Positions 46,918-56,602 of a stretch of 64,000 nt of DNA are shown here, piece after piece. The notes beneath the pieces were generated by a model that was not told where the DNA came from, made no database searches, and was given only the letters and a program-made list of their open reading frames with translations. Numbering within the stretch: position 1 is the first letter of the stretch; the number at the start of each line of letters is the position of its first letter. This stretch comes from Cecembia lonarensis LW9. GTDB taxonomy: Bacteria; Bacteroidota; Bacteroidia; Cytophagales; Cyclobacteriaceae. The stretch spans positions 1-64,000 of the forward strand of contig NZ_AMGM01000018.1 of NCBI RefSeq assembly GCF_000298295.1, read 5' to 3'. A program made the position numbers and the translations under genes.

Positions 46918-48084
46918 CTACTGTTTACCCAAACCCATCAACTGCTTCATTCCCGAAAAAACAAAGGGAAACTGGGGAACACTATTCCGGATGTTAAACT
47001 CTTCCCAAAACCCGCTTTCATTGGCCAAAAAGGCCAAAATCCGCTCAGGGTCCACCCGCTTGAAAAGACTGGAAAATATCTGCTCACCGCTCAGACTTTT
47101 GGTCAAAAGTACATCCAATAATGTCCTGTCGTACCATTCAAACATTTTTTCCCTGAAAGAAAGGGTCACGATAGGGGATTGGTTTTCCTTGAGTTGAGCC
47201 AGTATTAAGCCGATATGCTTCTGTACAAACTGGAAGGTATATCCTGTACTGGGCTTGGTGTAGCCACCAGCTGTTCCAATGTTGACGATGCGTTTGTTTT
47301 TCCCAAGGTAGGAAGGAAACCTAGCCAAAGACATGGGAATCACCCCAAATTCGGTATGTGTAATTTGATAGTTCTCTATACCCAATTTATCTTTGATATA
47401 TCCCTTAAGGGCAACTTCATATTCTTCCTCTTTGAGGATGCGCTCTGTAAACAAGGTGTATTCCACCAAAGCTACATTTTCAGCCGTTGGCAATACATAC
47501 ATAAAAGTCGTTCCATGCGTCTGAGGTAAAGTAAAGTCCATCAAGGTCCCCACTTTTGGATCAAAAATAGGTGCCTCTGTTTGGATGTACCAACCCAGAA
47601 AATGCTGCAATAAGGTATTTTCCTCTGTCATTTTGGGATAAAACAGGGAGGTGGAGTTGAATACATACTCCGCTGAGTAGTTGCCCTTTTCGGTTTTGAC
47701 CAGGCCTTTACCTCCTGCTTCCACAATCTCCAGGATTTGCTCCTGAACAAAACTGACATTGGAAAAACCTTGGATAAATTCCAGCACATGATTATAAAAG
47801 TCCCCGGATTGGATCATTTTGTAACGGTATGCCTTCATTTTAAATTCCTTGGAAACCTGAGGGGAGAAAAACTGCAAGGTTTCCCATTGGTGGCATACAA
47901 GGGATTCAAAGGGCCCTGCTTCCTTTTCCCAAAAGCACCAGGTACGGTCATTTTGGGTTTTTTGGGCAGCATCGATGACCAGGATATTTTTATGCTGTAA
48001 ACGTTCTTCCTTTAAAAGTCTGTACAGGAAACTCAATCCGGCCAATCCGGAACCTGCCACTATATAGTCGTATGTGTTGGACAT
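46918..48084 (-). CDS. crtY: Lycopene beta-cyclase
   Basis: 388 residues from ATG 48084 (a TTG four codons upstream is less likely). Dinucleotide-binding start YDYIVAGSGLAGLSFLYRL, the family motif QNDRTWCFWE near residue 45, and IGTAGGYTKPSTGYTF near 275. Cyclises lycopene ends to beta-carotene at the membrane. The type is CrtY rather than CrtL or the heterodimeric CrtYcd. No other crt gene is adjacent. Convergent with the PAS kinase (18 bases between stops). Confidence 0.92.
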   Translation of the reverse strand: MSNTYDYIVAGSGLAGLSFLYRLLKEERLQHKNILVIDAAQKTQNDRTWCFWEKEAGPFESLVCHQWETLQFFSPQVSKEFKMKAYRYKMIQSGDFYNHVLEFIQGFSNVSFVQEQILEIVEAGGKGLVKTEKGNYSAEYVFNSTSLFYPKMTEENTLLQHFLGWYIQTEAPIFDPKVGTLMDFTLPQTHGTTFMYVLPTAENVALVEYTLFTERILKEEEYEVALKGYIKDKLGIENYQITHTEFGVIPMSLARFPSYLGKNKRIVNIGTAGGYTKPSTGYTFQFVQKHIGLILAQLKENQSPIVTLSFREKMFEWYDRTLLDVLLTKSLSGEQIFSSLFKRVDPERILAFLANESGFWEEFNIRNSVPQFPFVFSGMKQLMGLGKQ

Positions 48085-48465
48085 GCTGGTTGGCAAATAT
48101 TTTTATTGGAAAAGGTATTATTACTTGGACCATATTATTCGGATACATTCAACCTCTTCGGGGTTGCCGAAAATCGACATCTCTCTCTTCCCCGGGTGGC
48201 AACCCGGGGCTACTCATGGTTAAACCCCCTTGGGGTTTTGAATTGTTTCTTATTCCCCATTTGAACAGTACTCCAATTGTCGAAAACACTACTGAAGCCA
48301 AATCCATTTCTCGATAGTAACAAATCCCATCCAATAATACCATAAAAGTGGGAGAGTGTTTAAGGCATTGGTGGAATATCTTATTTGATTGGGTTCCAAT
48401 ATCTGATTTTATGCAATAATAGTCCCCTGATTGTTTCTTACGCTATAAAATTTTACCTCGATCGG
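48085..48465. repeat. Intergenic region with three REP-like hairpins
   Basis: No gene is supported here. Three GC-rich hairpins lie within 90 bases: 48150-48166 (CAACC-tcttcgg-GGTTG), 48190-48209 (CCCCGGGT-ggc-AACCCGGGG type) and 48222-48238 (AAACCCC-ctt-GGGGTTT). The design resembles REP elements mobilised by RAYT transposases in Bacteroidota. No transposase gene is near. The last about 130 bases are AT-rich with nothing to report. Confidence 0.6.
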
Positions 48466-49614
48466 CTATTCTCTTACTCGCTTGATTTCCAACCCATAAA
48501 AAGTCAGGACATCTTCTTCTACACCAAAAAACTCCTGATTTTTTTGGGCAATAATGGCGCCATTATTATTTACTACAGATGACAGTCTTATCCCTTTTGG
48601 CACAAGTAAATCCTTCTGAATCAATTCATGATGGGTATCAAAAATGGCAGCATATAGTGGAATACTTTCCAGAAAAGCCATCCACTCCTCCCAGTTATCA
48701 CGACTGTATTGATTGGCAATTTCCTCACTTACACCTTTGGTATAGATAACCACCACATCACCTTCTCTTCTATAAATTTGTTCGATCCTTCCAAAAATAA
48801 CGTTGCCGTATTGCTCATACCAATCATTGTACTGGTTCATGGAAATACCGGGCATTGGAATCGCATCTTTCAAGTTGAGGTCTACTACTTTTGATAGCAG
48901 AATTTCACCCTGTTCCTCTTTGTAGACAAAATATTTTTGTTCGGCCAACATCCATAAAATCCACTCATTATCATGTTTGAGAATGTTAGGAAAAGTCCAA
49001 TTGTAAAAATTACCGGAGCTATACACCGTATTGGAGGGAAAAGGCATCGTCGTTCGGGTTTCTCCAGTTGTTGGATTCAAAACTTCCAAAATATCTGATG
49101 CATACACATTTTGCATCATTGATGGATAATTCAAAATACTTTCTCCACGTTCCGGCCGAATATATGCTAACTCTTCAGAGACTGGATAAGCAGCGAAGTT
49201 CAGCCCATTGATAAAAAAATAACCCGCTGGGATTTCCTGTTTTTTTTGAAAAACCCCACTTGGGGAAAAATAATGCAAGCCCTTACTTTGATCCATCACA
49301 GCAATGCTTTCTTCTAAAAAATTCAACCCTTGGACCCATCCAATTGTATTCGGTCCATCTTCGCTTAATTTGAAGGTATGTTTAATTTGTCCCGACTCAT
49401 CAAAAAGCACATATTCCTCCTGAGCATTCCACCTTCCTAGGTACAGTTCTTCTTTAGGGTCATAATCCAATAAAAATAACTCCCCCATGTAGGCTACTTG
49501 AATGGAATCCTCGAACACCCAAGAGAAAGTCTTCGGAAAATCTCTGGATGTCTTTTCTGAAGTACAGCCAATCAAAAAAAATATTAATCCAACTTCAAAC
49601 TTTAAATATTTCAT
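48466..49614 (-). CDS. Lipoprotein of 6-bladed-propeller/DUF4221 type, unknown function
   Basis: 382 residues. Type II signal peptide (FEVGLIFFLIGC). The mature part has spaced beta-rich segments (LYLGRWNAQEEYVLFDESGQ, SIAVMDQSKGLHYFSPSGVF, WILWMLAEQKYFVYKEEQG) such as occur in the beta-propeller lipoproteins common in Cyclobacteriaceae. No catalytic motif. The gene is alone, just after the S41 peptidase gene on the same strand (about 20 bases between). Confidence 0.72.
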   Translation of the reverse strand: MKYLKFEVGLIFFLIGCTSEKTSRDFPKTFSWVFEDSIQVAYMGELFLLDYDPKEELYLGRWNAQEEYVLFDESGQIKHTFKLSEDGPNTIGWVQGLNFLEESIAVMDQSKGLHYFSPSGVFQKKQEIPAGYFFINGLNFAAYPVSEELAYIRPERGESILNYPSMMQNVYASDILEVLNPTTGETRTTMPFPSNTVYSSGNFYNWTFPNILKHDNEWILWMLAEQKYFVYKEEQGEILLSKVVDLNLKDAIPMPGISMNQYNDWYEQYGNVIFGRIEQIYRREGDVVVIYTKGVSEEIANQYSRDNWEEWMAFLESIPLYAAIFDTHHELIQKDLLVPKGIRLSSVVNNNGAIIAQKNQEFFGVEEDVLTFYGLEIKRVRE

Positions 49615-49635
49615 GGGCTAAATGTAATAAAAAGT

Positions 49636-50655
49636 TTAATTGGAGCTTTTCAACCATTCAAGGGCCTCTTCAATGACTCTGTCTTTACCCTCGACTATGC
49701 TCATGGGATTATCCAAAACCTGATCTACGGACACGCCAAACTCTAGCTGTGTGCCCTCCATATCTATGGTCTGACTCCCTGAAAAACGGTAAGTCCAGCC
49801 ATTAGGCAATTCTGCAAAAACCGGAATTCCTCCTCCTCCACCTGTCTGATCGCCAAACAAACGGGCCTGTGGCAAGGTCCGCATCATTTGTGCAAAAAAA
49901 GTGGTGGTGCTGAATGAACGCCGGTTGGTCAGGACTGCTACCTTACCGAGATACTTTTCTCCCGAATGGGGAAAGATCCGCATGTCTGCCCATGGGGTAA
50001 AATCCGCCCGTCCAGGCCCCGTTTTAAAACGCTGACGGGCATAGGTCACTTCCTCCTGAATAAGCCGGGAAGCAATATTGAGTGCATTTTGCAAATTACC
50101 TCCCCCATTACTTCGCACATCTATGATCAAGCCCTCATGAAACTGCATCAAGCGGACGATCTCATCCATGTGCTGTGCGGTTATGGTCCGTTCAAAGGTC
50201 CTGTAATTGACATACAACATGTTATCCACGGTCTGTGCATGCAAGGGACCTATGATCCTGAAAGTCGTGCCAAGGTAAACATCATCGATCAGCTGCTGGT
50301 CGTAAAACAAAGGAAAGCCTTCAAACCAGCTCCAATTGCGGGAACGGTTAAAGGTGCTCAATAAATTGACATGGCCGTCCTCCAGTTCCCCAAGCATATC
50401 CCCCAATACATCAAAAAGCGCATCCGGAGCCATGTTTTCATGGATCAAGGGACTGTATTGCTGTCTGACCGCTTCCCAATCAATCTGCTTCTCATCAAAA
50501 AAGCTGTACCGCTTATTGACATCATTCCATAAATGCTCAAATACAGCCCTTGGACTAGCCTCCGGCGCCCTGGGAGCAATGATTTCTTCACAGGACATGG
50601 TCCATAGGGCCAATAACACCCCTACTAATCTGCTTAAAACTGCCTGCTGTCTCAT
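49636..50655 (-). CDS. S41 family (tail-specific protease-like) lipoprotein peptidase
   Basis: 339 residues. Lipobox TMSC with Cys22. The tricorn/CTP core is visible: GELEDGHVNL near 89-98, IIDVRSNGGGNLQNA near 177-191, and the nucleophile region VLTNRRSFSTTTFFAQ near 241-256 (Ser247 or Ser249), then GDQTGGGGGIP. No PDZ domain is evident. It overlaps the barrel gene upstream by four bases (ATGA), so they are coupled. Confidence 0.87.
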   Translation of the reverse strand: MRQQAVLSRLVGVLLALWTMSCEEIIAPRAPEASPRAVFEHLWNDVNKRYSFFDEKQIDWEAVRQQYSPLIHENMAPDALFDVLGDMLGELEDGHVNLLSTFNRSRNWSWFEGFPLFYDQQLIDDVYLGTTFRIIGPLHAQTVDNMLYVNYRTFERTITAQHMDEIVRLMQFHEGLIIDVRSNGGGNLQNALNIASRLIQEEVTYARQRFKTGPGRADFTPWADMRIFPHSGEKYLGKVAVLTNRRSFSTTTFFAQMMRTLPQARLFGDQTGGGGGIPVFAELPNGWTYRFSGSQTIDMEGTQLEFGVSVDQVLDNPMSIVEGKDRVIEEALEWLKSSN

Positions 50656-51419
50656 AGCTGAAAATTTAATTGGAAGAAATAATGACCTATGGAACGCTGG
50701 GAACGCTGTGCGTTTTCCAAATTGGTGTAATTGAAACGGTAACCCACACCGATTTCATTGCCATTGGGCAATTGGTAGAACAGCTGGTTCAGGATGCCCA
50801 AATCCTGCTGCTGAAAAGGTTGAAACAAACGTATGGATTGCCAAAAAGCATTGAATGTAGACTGTTCGTGCAAAAATGGATCCGGAGGACTGGTCACATA
50901 TGAGGCTGAGAACAGGAAACCGATCACCTGCCAATGGGCCTGGGAGGAAAACCTCCACTGTTCCGCTTTTCCAAAGAAAGTTTGATAGCGTGCTGCCGGA
51001 CCAAAAGAAGTATGAAAGTCAAACCTGGGATTGAAATTCTGGGCATCTTGGAAATTACGTAAGCTCAGGGCATTGTTATTGGACCAACCCAGGGTAAATT
51101 TTTCAGGCAACCAGGCCGCTTTGTAGAAGGTATAGGTCATCACTTGGGCATGGGTACCAATCATGCTTGCCTCAAAGGCATTTTGCATGGGAATTCTGCT
51201 AAAATGTAGGTAAACCTCATCGGTTTTCTTTTCCCCTACACTGGCATAGCCCAAGGTAAAACCGAAGGAGGCTCCCTGATACAACAAGGGCGAATAGGCA
51301 AAATCCCTTTCCCAAGTATTATGGGTGCCTGCATTCCAAAAAAGGGTACGTTGCTTGTCCTGGGCAAATACAGCTACCTGCACCAGTACGAAGGACAACA
51401 AAAAAAGCCATCTTTTCAT
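50652..51419 (-). CDS. Outer-membrane barrel-like protein of unknown function
   Basis: 255 residues from ATG 51419, where the signal peptide begins (MKRWLFLLSFVLVQVAVFAQ). The rest is rich in aromatic, alternating beta strands (GASFGFTLGYASVG, FTLGWSNNNALSL, NEIGVGYRFNYTNLE) and ends with aromatic residues typical of an outer-membrane C-terminus (GHYFFQLNFQL). I do not recognise the family. Sits between the TonB-receptor-like gene and the S41 peptidase. Confidence 0.75.
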   Translation of the reverse strand: MKRWLFLLSFVLVQVAVFAQDKQRTLFWNAGTHNTWERDFAYSPLLYQGASFGFTLGYASVGEKKTDEVYLHFSRIPMQNAFEASMIGTHAQVMTYTFYKAAWLPEKFTLGWSNNNALSLRNFQDAQNFNPRFDFHTSFGPAARYQTFFGKAEQWRFSSQAHWQVIGFLFSASYVTSPPDPFLHEQSTFNAFWQSIRLFQPFQQQDLGILNQLFYQLPNGNEIGVGYRFNYTNLENAQRSQRSIGHYFFQLNFQL

Positions 51420-51487
51420 TGCTATGGGTTTAGACTTCAAAGTTAGGTATAATACATTCAGAAAAACATGACATCTGTCAGGTCAGC

Positions 51488-53812
51488 TCAGAAACCTTTT
51501 TTATTGATGTGCAAGCCACTGGAGACTTCCTTCTTTTCTTTTTGCACAGACTTTCCTTTTTGGAAGGAGTAGCTCAAGGTGAACCAGAGAGGAATCCTTG
51601 ACATGTGGATCTGACCTGTGCTGAGTTGTTGAAAATCTTTTCCTCGGGTTTCCAATCCATAATAGGTAAACCTTCGGGAAAAGGGAAGGGCCGAAGTCAT
51701 CCCCAGCTTCCATTGGTCCCCGAGTTTTTTCTCAGCGGCCAGAAAATAAAGGGGGCCGCTGAAAAAATCTGATTGTATATCATTGACCGGAGAAAGGTAT
51801 CGGAAGCGGAGAGTGAGGAAGATATCCTTTTCCAAGGCAAGCACTCCTGAAAAACCGGTTTCAATGGCCACTCGGTCCCTTACAGGAAACTGCTCCCGAT
51901 CATTCCCTATACCCCTGCTATGGAATACCCTCAGCATGTGGTTGATCGAAAATTGTTTACTCAAGCGCATCGCTCCGCTGGATTGAATCCCGGTCTGGAA
52001 CAAATCACCCAAGTTGCCAAAGGTTACCTCCATCAGTCCTTCGGAATTGAGTGCATACAGCTCATTGATCATTTGGCTTCTTTTTTCAAAGAATACCGCA
52101 TTCATCAACAAGAGATTACCGGTATTCCAGGTATGTTCCACATTGGCCTGATGGAAAGTATAGGGCTGAAGGTCCTGATTCCCAAAAGATAGGGTAAATG
52201 GATCCAAGAAGGCCTCAAAGTTGTTCAACTGGTGAAACAAGGGATAAACCATGGCTGACCGAAAGAAAAACCTGGTGGAATGTTTTTCATTCCAAACATG
52301 TCCCAATCGGGCATTGGGAAGAAAGAAAAAATGGTTTTTTCTGCCCTCCTGGCTGAGGGTTCGAAGCTGTATTTCTTCCACCCTCATTCCAAATTCCGCA
52401 TCCCAGTCTTCCCCTTTCCAATTGAAGGAGCCATATAGCGCGCGGACCTGGCTTCTGAAGTCGAAATCATTTTCATGACCATTAGCAAAATGCTGGCGTT
52501 GCAACTGAAAACCTGTTATCAAACGCCAATTGGGATTCAATTGGGTGCTGTAATCGGTGCGCAGGTTGGAAACCTGTTGGCTGGGACGGATATAGTTGAT
52601 GAAGCGCTCCTCTTCCTGCAAAAAGCGCAATTGATTTTCTCCACGTAAGCGGCTTTGGGTCCAATCGACCGTTATACTGCTTTCTTTTTCACCATAAAAC
52701 CGATGCTGGAAATACAGTGCTGTTGTCAAAGATCTGTTACGGTCTTCCTCTTCCCGCTTGGCAGTCCAAGTGTCCCCTTGGTTGCTTTGAAGTTCAATGC
52801 TCCCATTATGGGTTTCTGAAAACCAACTTCCTGCAATGTATCCATGCAACAAGGTATTGGAAGAAAGGGCATACTCGAGTCCTTGATGGATTGTATTGGA
52901 AATGCTTCTTTGACGGGTTTTTTGTTCCATTTGGATTTGGGTTCCTTTTGTGGTATTCCGCTCATATGCCTGCACCACATCAAATATGCTGAATGCGCCA
53001 TTGTAGCTGGTGTAGGCGTGAAATTTTGGGGTGTAAAAGGACATACTGGCGCTTGGAAAGCTGTACACTTCATTCCTGGAAATGGGCATTTCTCCATAGA
53101 CCATTCCTGAAAAACCACTTTCTCTTTCTGCCAGGAGGATATGAATAACTGCATCTGCTTCTGCTGCAAATCTGGCAGAAGGATTCAAAATCACCTCTAC
53201 CTGATCAATTTGCTCTGCCCTCAGCTGTTGTACAAATCGGTGGTCCCTTTCCGCACCGTTGACAAAGATCAATACCTTATTTTTTCCACTGATACGGATG
53301 TTTTGATTGAAATCTACAAAAACTCCAGGAATCAGGTTGAGGATGTCCATTCCGGTATTGGACGCTCCCACATGCTGCTTATTAATCATAAAAACAGCCT
53401 TTTCGCCCTCCGTTATTCCTTTTACTTTTTCTCCTTCAATGAGTACTGCTTCCAACAAGCTTTCAGATTCCTGGAAATACAAAGTACCCAAGGCGTTCCC
53501 TTGCAACTCTTCAGAAGACAAGGTAAAACTCTCAAAACCCATATAACTGAAGCGTAGAAAGAATGACTTTCCCACTAAATAAGACAGTTCAAAAACACCA
53601 TCCATATTGGTATTGGCCCCGGCAATAAATAGGGAGTCAGGAAGCTGGTACATAACCACATTGGCATAAGCCACTGGGGCTTCAGTCTGTGAATGGAGCA
53701 AAGTACCTGTGAGTTTTTCGGTAGATTGGGCATTTGACAGAAAGGAAACTGTCAGCGCGAAAGCCATCAGGGCGAACGCAAACCTTTTGTGGAAGTTGGG
53801 AAATGATTTCAT
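51488..53812 (-). CDS. TonB-receptor-like outer-membrane barrel with carboxypeptidase-regulatory domain
   Basis: 774 residues. Signal peptide (FALMAFALTVSFLSNAQ), a CarboxypepD_reg domain (about 33-110), a plug (VFMINKQHVGASNTGMDILNLIPGVFVDF...KVLIFVNGAE, about 135-230), and a long C-terminal barrel of the OMP_b-brl_3 type. No TonB box can be fixed by eye. Likely surface uptake or binding of an unknown ligand. Probably co-transcribed with the barrel and peptidase genes downstream; a membrane LytTR regulator is encoded 148 bases upstream. Confidence 0.82.
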   Translation of the reverse strand: MKSFPNFHKRFAFALMAFALTVSFLSNAQSTEKLTGTLLHSQTEAPVAYANVVMYQLPDSLFIAGANTNMDGVFELSYLVGKSFFLRFSYMGFESFTLSSEELQGNALGTLYFQESESLLEAVLIEGEKVKGITEGEKAVFMINKQHVGASNTGMDILNLIPGVFVDFNQNIRISGKNKVLIFVNGAERDHRFVQQLRAEQIDQVEVILNPSARFAAEADAVIHILLAERESGFSGMVYGEMPISRNEVYSFPSASMSFYTPKFHAYTSYNGAFSIFDVVQAYERNTTKGTQIQMEQKTRQRSISNTIHQGLEYALSSNTLLHGYIAGSWFSETHNGSIELQSNQGDTWTAKREEEDRNRSLTTALYFQHRFYGEKESSITVDWTQSRLRGENQLRFLQEEERFINYIRPSQQVSNLRTDYSTQLNPNWRLITGFQLQRQHFANGHENDFDFRSQVRALYGSFNWKGEDWDAEFGMRVEEIQLRTLSQEGRKNHFFFLPNARLGHVWNEKHSTRFFFRSAMVYPLFHQLNNFEAFLDPFTLSFGNQDLQPYTFHQANVEHTWNTGNLLLMNAVFFEKRSQMINELYALNSEGLMEVTFGNLGDLFQTGIQSSGAMRLSKQFSINHMLRVFHSRGIGNDREQFPVRDRVAIETGFSGVLALEKDIFLTLRFRYLSPVNDIQSDFFSGPLYFLAAEKKLGDQWKLGMTSALPFSRRFTYYGLETRGKDFQQLSTGQIHMSRIPLWFTLSYSFQKGKSVQKEKKEVSSGLHINKKGF

Positions 53813-53959
53813 GGCCTTTTGGTCCTTTGGTTGTACAGAACAAAGGAAAAGAAGGCTTTTGACATCGCCGAATTACTGGTACAGACACCAAGTTTTTGGG
53901 TTGAAGGACAAAAAAATTGAAGGGCTTGTTACCAAAAGCAAAATTTTGGGATGAATGGA

Positions 53960-54823
53960 TTAGTGAAATTCAGCCAATTTTTCCTCAAAATCCTTGACTT
54001 TATTACGTGAAACGGGAACTTCCATATCCAGTCCATGCAATCTCAGCATGTAACCCAACGCATTTCCCTTTTTATGGGTGATTTTTTTGAGATTGACTAA
54101 AAAAGCCCGGTGTACCCTTAACAGACAAGCGTGACCTTGAAGTTGTGCTTCAACTTCATTCATGCTGTTTCGGATGATTTTTTTCTGCAGTTTATCCGCT
54201 TTTTGCAAATAGAAAACCACATAGTTCCCTTCAGAGCTGATACAAAGGAGTTCGGAAAGGTAAAAATCCAGGGATTCTTTTTTGAGTTTGGAGCTGATAT
54301 TGATCAGGGGTTCATGTTCGGCCCTTTCCATGGGGAGGCGTTTGAAAAATTCTTCCTGCACAGGCAGATTACTGAACCAAAAAGGGAAATGGATCAGGCT
54401 GAAAAAGACATAAGGAAGAAAACAAATGAAAACAGCATATTTGAAGGAGTCAAGGAATGTGGGCAAGTTCCAGCGATCGGCTGAGGGCTCCAGCAAAAAG
54501 GCAGCAAAATAGATGGTCAGGCCCATGGCCAACAAAACCACTGCAAAAGCCAAGAGTTCTTTGCCAATATTCCAAAAGCTTCCTTTTTTGGAGAGCAATG
54601 GGTGCACAATTGCCCAGGTTGCCAAAAAAGCGGAAGCACCAACCAATAAGCCATATACCATCAATTTTCCAACCATTCTTCCTTCCGCTTCCTGTCCACT
54701 GGCAAATGGACTGTAAATGATCATGAACAACAAACCAAAAACAGTAACCGCCGCAAAAGCGGCCCAGGGCTTTTGTAGTAAAAAGTTTTGGGGGATTTCT
54801 TTTTTTAACCAGTTGGACTGCAT
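53960..54823 (-). CDS. Membrane-anchored LytTR-family regulator
   Basis: 287 residues. Four membrane helices in the first 145 residues, then a LytTR DNA-binding domain (about 190-287: LYLSELLCISSEGNYVVFYL... LLRVHRAFLVNLKKI ...MEVPVSRNKV). No receiver domain, so any signal would come through the membrane part. Encoded just upstream of the TonB-receptor-like operon, which it may control (inference). Confidence 0.88.
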   Translation of the reverse strand: MQSNWLKKEIPQNFLLQKPWAAFAAVTVFGLLFMIIYSPFASGQEAEGRMVGKLMVYGLLVGASAFLATWAIVHPLLSKKGSFWNIGKELLAFAVVLLAMGLTIYFAAFLLEPSADRWNLPTFLDSFKYAVFICFLPYVFFSLIHFPFWFSNLPVQEEFFKRLPMERAEHEPLINISSKLKKESLDFYLSELLCISSEGNYVVFYLQKADKLQKKIIRNSMNEVEAQLQGHACLLRVHRAFLVNLKKITHKKGNALGYMLRLHGLDMEVPVSRNKVKDFEEKLAEFH

Positions 54824-54917
54824 GATGGAAAAGAAGCAAATCTTTCACAATTAAAATAATAACCAGGCAGAAAGCAAACCGAATAGCAGGCTGAATTTAA
54901 GGTAAACAAGCATATTT

Positions 54918-55733
54918 TCATTGTTTTTTTAGTGATGCCAAAGCAACTATACCAATAAGCAAATACAAAATCTCCAAGATCCAAAAATGGAGCTGGAAAA
55001 CTCCTGAAGCCAGGATCAAACTGGGAAAAACGGGTAACATGGCATTGGAGGTGCCATGGGCTATCAAGGCAGATAAGGGCTTGTTATTTGAGGCTTTTAC
55101 TACCCAGGAAAAGAAAAAGGACAATCCGATACATCCGATCAGAAAGGCAGAAAAAGGCATAAAGACCTGAAAGGAATCCGGTATAAACCACAAGGGGGCA
55201 TGCCACAAGGTCCAAATGATTCCCAAGATGATATTCCCCAACCAAATGCCATACCTGGATTCCAAATAGGGCATGATGTATCCACGCCATCCGATTTCTT
55301 CCTGGCCTCCACCAAAAAAGACCATGACCAGCCAGTAAATCGGGAAAACCAAAATGGTGGGCAGCAGCATGGGCAAGCGCTCATAGCCGAAAAATCCCGG
55401 TAAGTACCAAGCCAAAAAATTGGCCATTCCCATAGCCCCGAAAATGATCAGCCATACTTTCCAACCAAATTTGAAAGAGAGAAATGACCGGAGAAAGGGT
55501 TTAACTGATGATTTCCCTTGGAGGGTCCTGATAGAATAAACCGCTGCGATGCCAGGACCAAATGCCCCCAAAATGATTGTAGGCATACTCAAAATACTTC
55601 TAAGGTTTTCGTCCCAGTCCCAGATACCCAATCCGCCCAAAACAAAAGGCAACCAAAGTAGCCATGACCATAAAAAGGTGATTACAAAGAACCGGATGGG
55701 AATGGATTTATTATTTGATATCTCTGGCTTCAT
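54918..55733 (-). CDS. CPBP-family intramembrane glutamic protease-like protein
   Basis: 271 residues, about eight membrane helices. Abi/CPBP motifs complete: motif 1 QEEIGWRGYIMPYL (Glu-Glu-x3-Arg) and motif 2 IIWTLWHAPLWF with the catalytic-type histidine. Related to Rce1 CAAX proteases; bacterial substrates mostly unknown. Overlaps the next CPBP gene by four bases. Confidence 0.87.
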   Translation of the reverse strand: MKPEISNNKSIPIRFFVITFLWSWLLWLPFVLGGLGIWDWDENLRSILSMPTIILGAFGPGIAAVYSIRTLQGKSSVKPFLRSFLSFKFGWKVWLIIFGAMGMANFLAWYLPGFFGYERLPMLLPTILVFPIYWLVMVFFGGGQEEIGWRGYIMPYLESRYGIWLGNIILGIIWTLWHAPLWFIPDSFQVFMPFSAFLIGCIGLSFFFSWVVKASNNKPLSALIAHGTSNAMLPVFPSLILASGVFQLHFWILEILYLLIGIVALASLKKQ

Positions 55734-56488
55734 AAGTAAATTTTTTCAAGAACAACCATGCCCACATGCGCGAAAATATGTGCCAAAAAAGCACTTTCCA
55801 GCCCTTTTTTCCAGTACAGCCACCCGAATACAAGACCCCCTAGCGAATTGCCGATAAGAACATAAGTAAGCATGATACTGCTAGGATGATCTACTGACTG
55901 AAAAACTATAGGGAAATGGCCTAGGGCGAAGAGGAGTGCTGCCAAGGTGATTCCTATCCAATAAGCCATAGGTTTAGTCCCCTTAAAAATCTTTGCCGCT
56001 ATCCAGACCAGCAAAGTCATCAATCCAAAACGTATTAGGATTTCTTCCGTGATGCCACCATATAGGAACCTGGCGGCTAAAGTAAGTTGAATATTTGCGG
56101 TGAGTTGTTCAAATTCGGAAGGTACCAAGCCTCTACCAATTAGCCCAAGTAATCCCAATACAATTCCTGTAAGTAATCCTCCGAGAATCCCATAGATTAG
56201 TATTTCGCGGGTTTGTGGGGAATCTTCTTTTAGGCCGACCATCTTTTCGAGGATGGGAACACTCAGGTTAACCTTTTCGTAGAGGAGGGTTCCCACAATC
56301 ACCGCTATCAACATAATGATAGTGGGGTTGATCAAGATCAGCCATTGGATTTGGGATGGAGTAAACTGTTCCTCCAAAATAGATTGCATTTCCTCAGGCA
56401 ATGGAAAATCCACAGTCAACATGGACAACATGCCCAATAGGCCAAGGAAGAATAAACTTAGCCCGAGATAAAACTTTTTTGATTTCAT
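55730..56488 (-). CDS. Second CPBP-family intramembrane protease-like protein
   Basis: 252 residues, about seven to eight membrane helices. Motif 1 GGITEEILIRFGLM and motif 2 LLFALGHFPIVF, with a third polar site near VLIGNSLGGLVFGWLYW. The sequence differs from its neighbour, so this is not a recent duplicate. The two start/stop codons overlap (ATGA). Confidence 0.86.
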   Translation of the reverse strand: MKSKKFYLGLSLFFLGLLGMLSMLTVDFPLPEEMQSILEEQFTPSQIQWLILINPTIIMLIAVIVGTLLYEKVNLSVPILEKMVGLKEDSPQTREILIYGILGGLLTGIVLGLLGLIGRGLVPSEFEQLTANIQLTLAARFLYGGITEEILIRFGLMTLLVWIAAKIFKGTKPMAYWIGITLAALLFALGHFPIVFQSVDHPSSIMLTYVLIGNSLGGLVFGWLYWKKGLESAFLAHIFAHVGMVVLEKIYL

Positions 56489-56602
56489 GGATGCTGGGGA
56501 ATTGAAGATATTGATAGAAATTAATTGATATTGATTGATATTGGATACTGATAGATATTATTTGTGGATAGTAAGGGAAACCTGTCAGGTCTTTCTAATG
56601 GT
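56489..56602. other. AT-rich gap with GATATT/TTGATA repeats
   Basis: From about 56508 to 56560 the bases ttgata, gatatt and close variants recur in tandem (attgatattgattgatattgg). It may be slippage-prone. No gene. Confidence 0.4.

Noticed and set aside
48072-48343. Open frames over the REP-like hairpins
   Set aside because: Their composition reflects the palindromes; they read through on both strands as expected for inverted repeats.
56508-56560. CRISPR-like tandem repeats
   Set aside because: The units are short, uneven and without spacers, and no cas gene is present.
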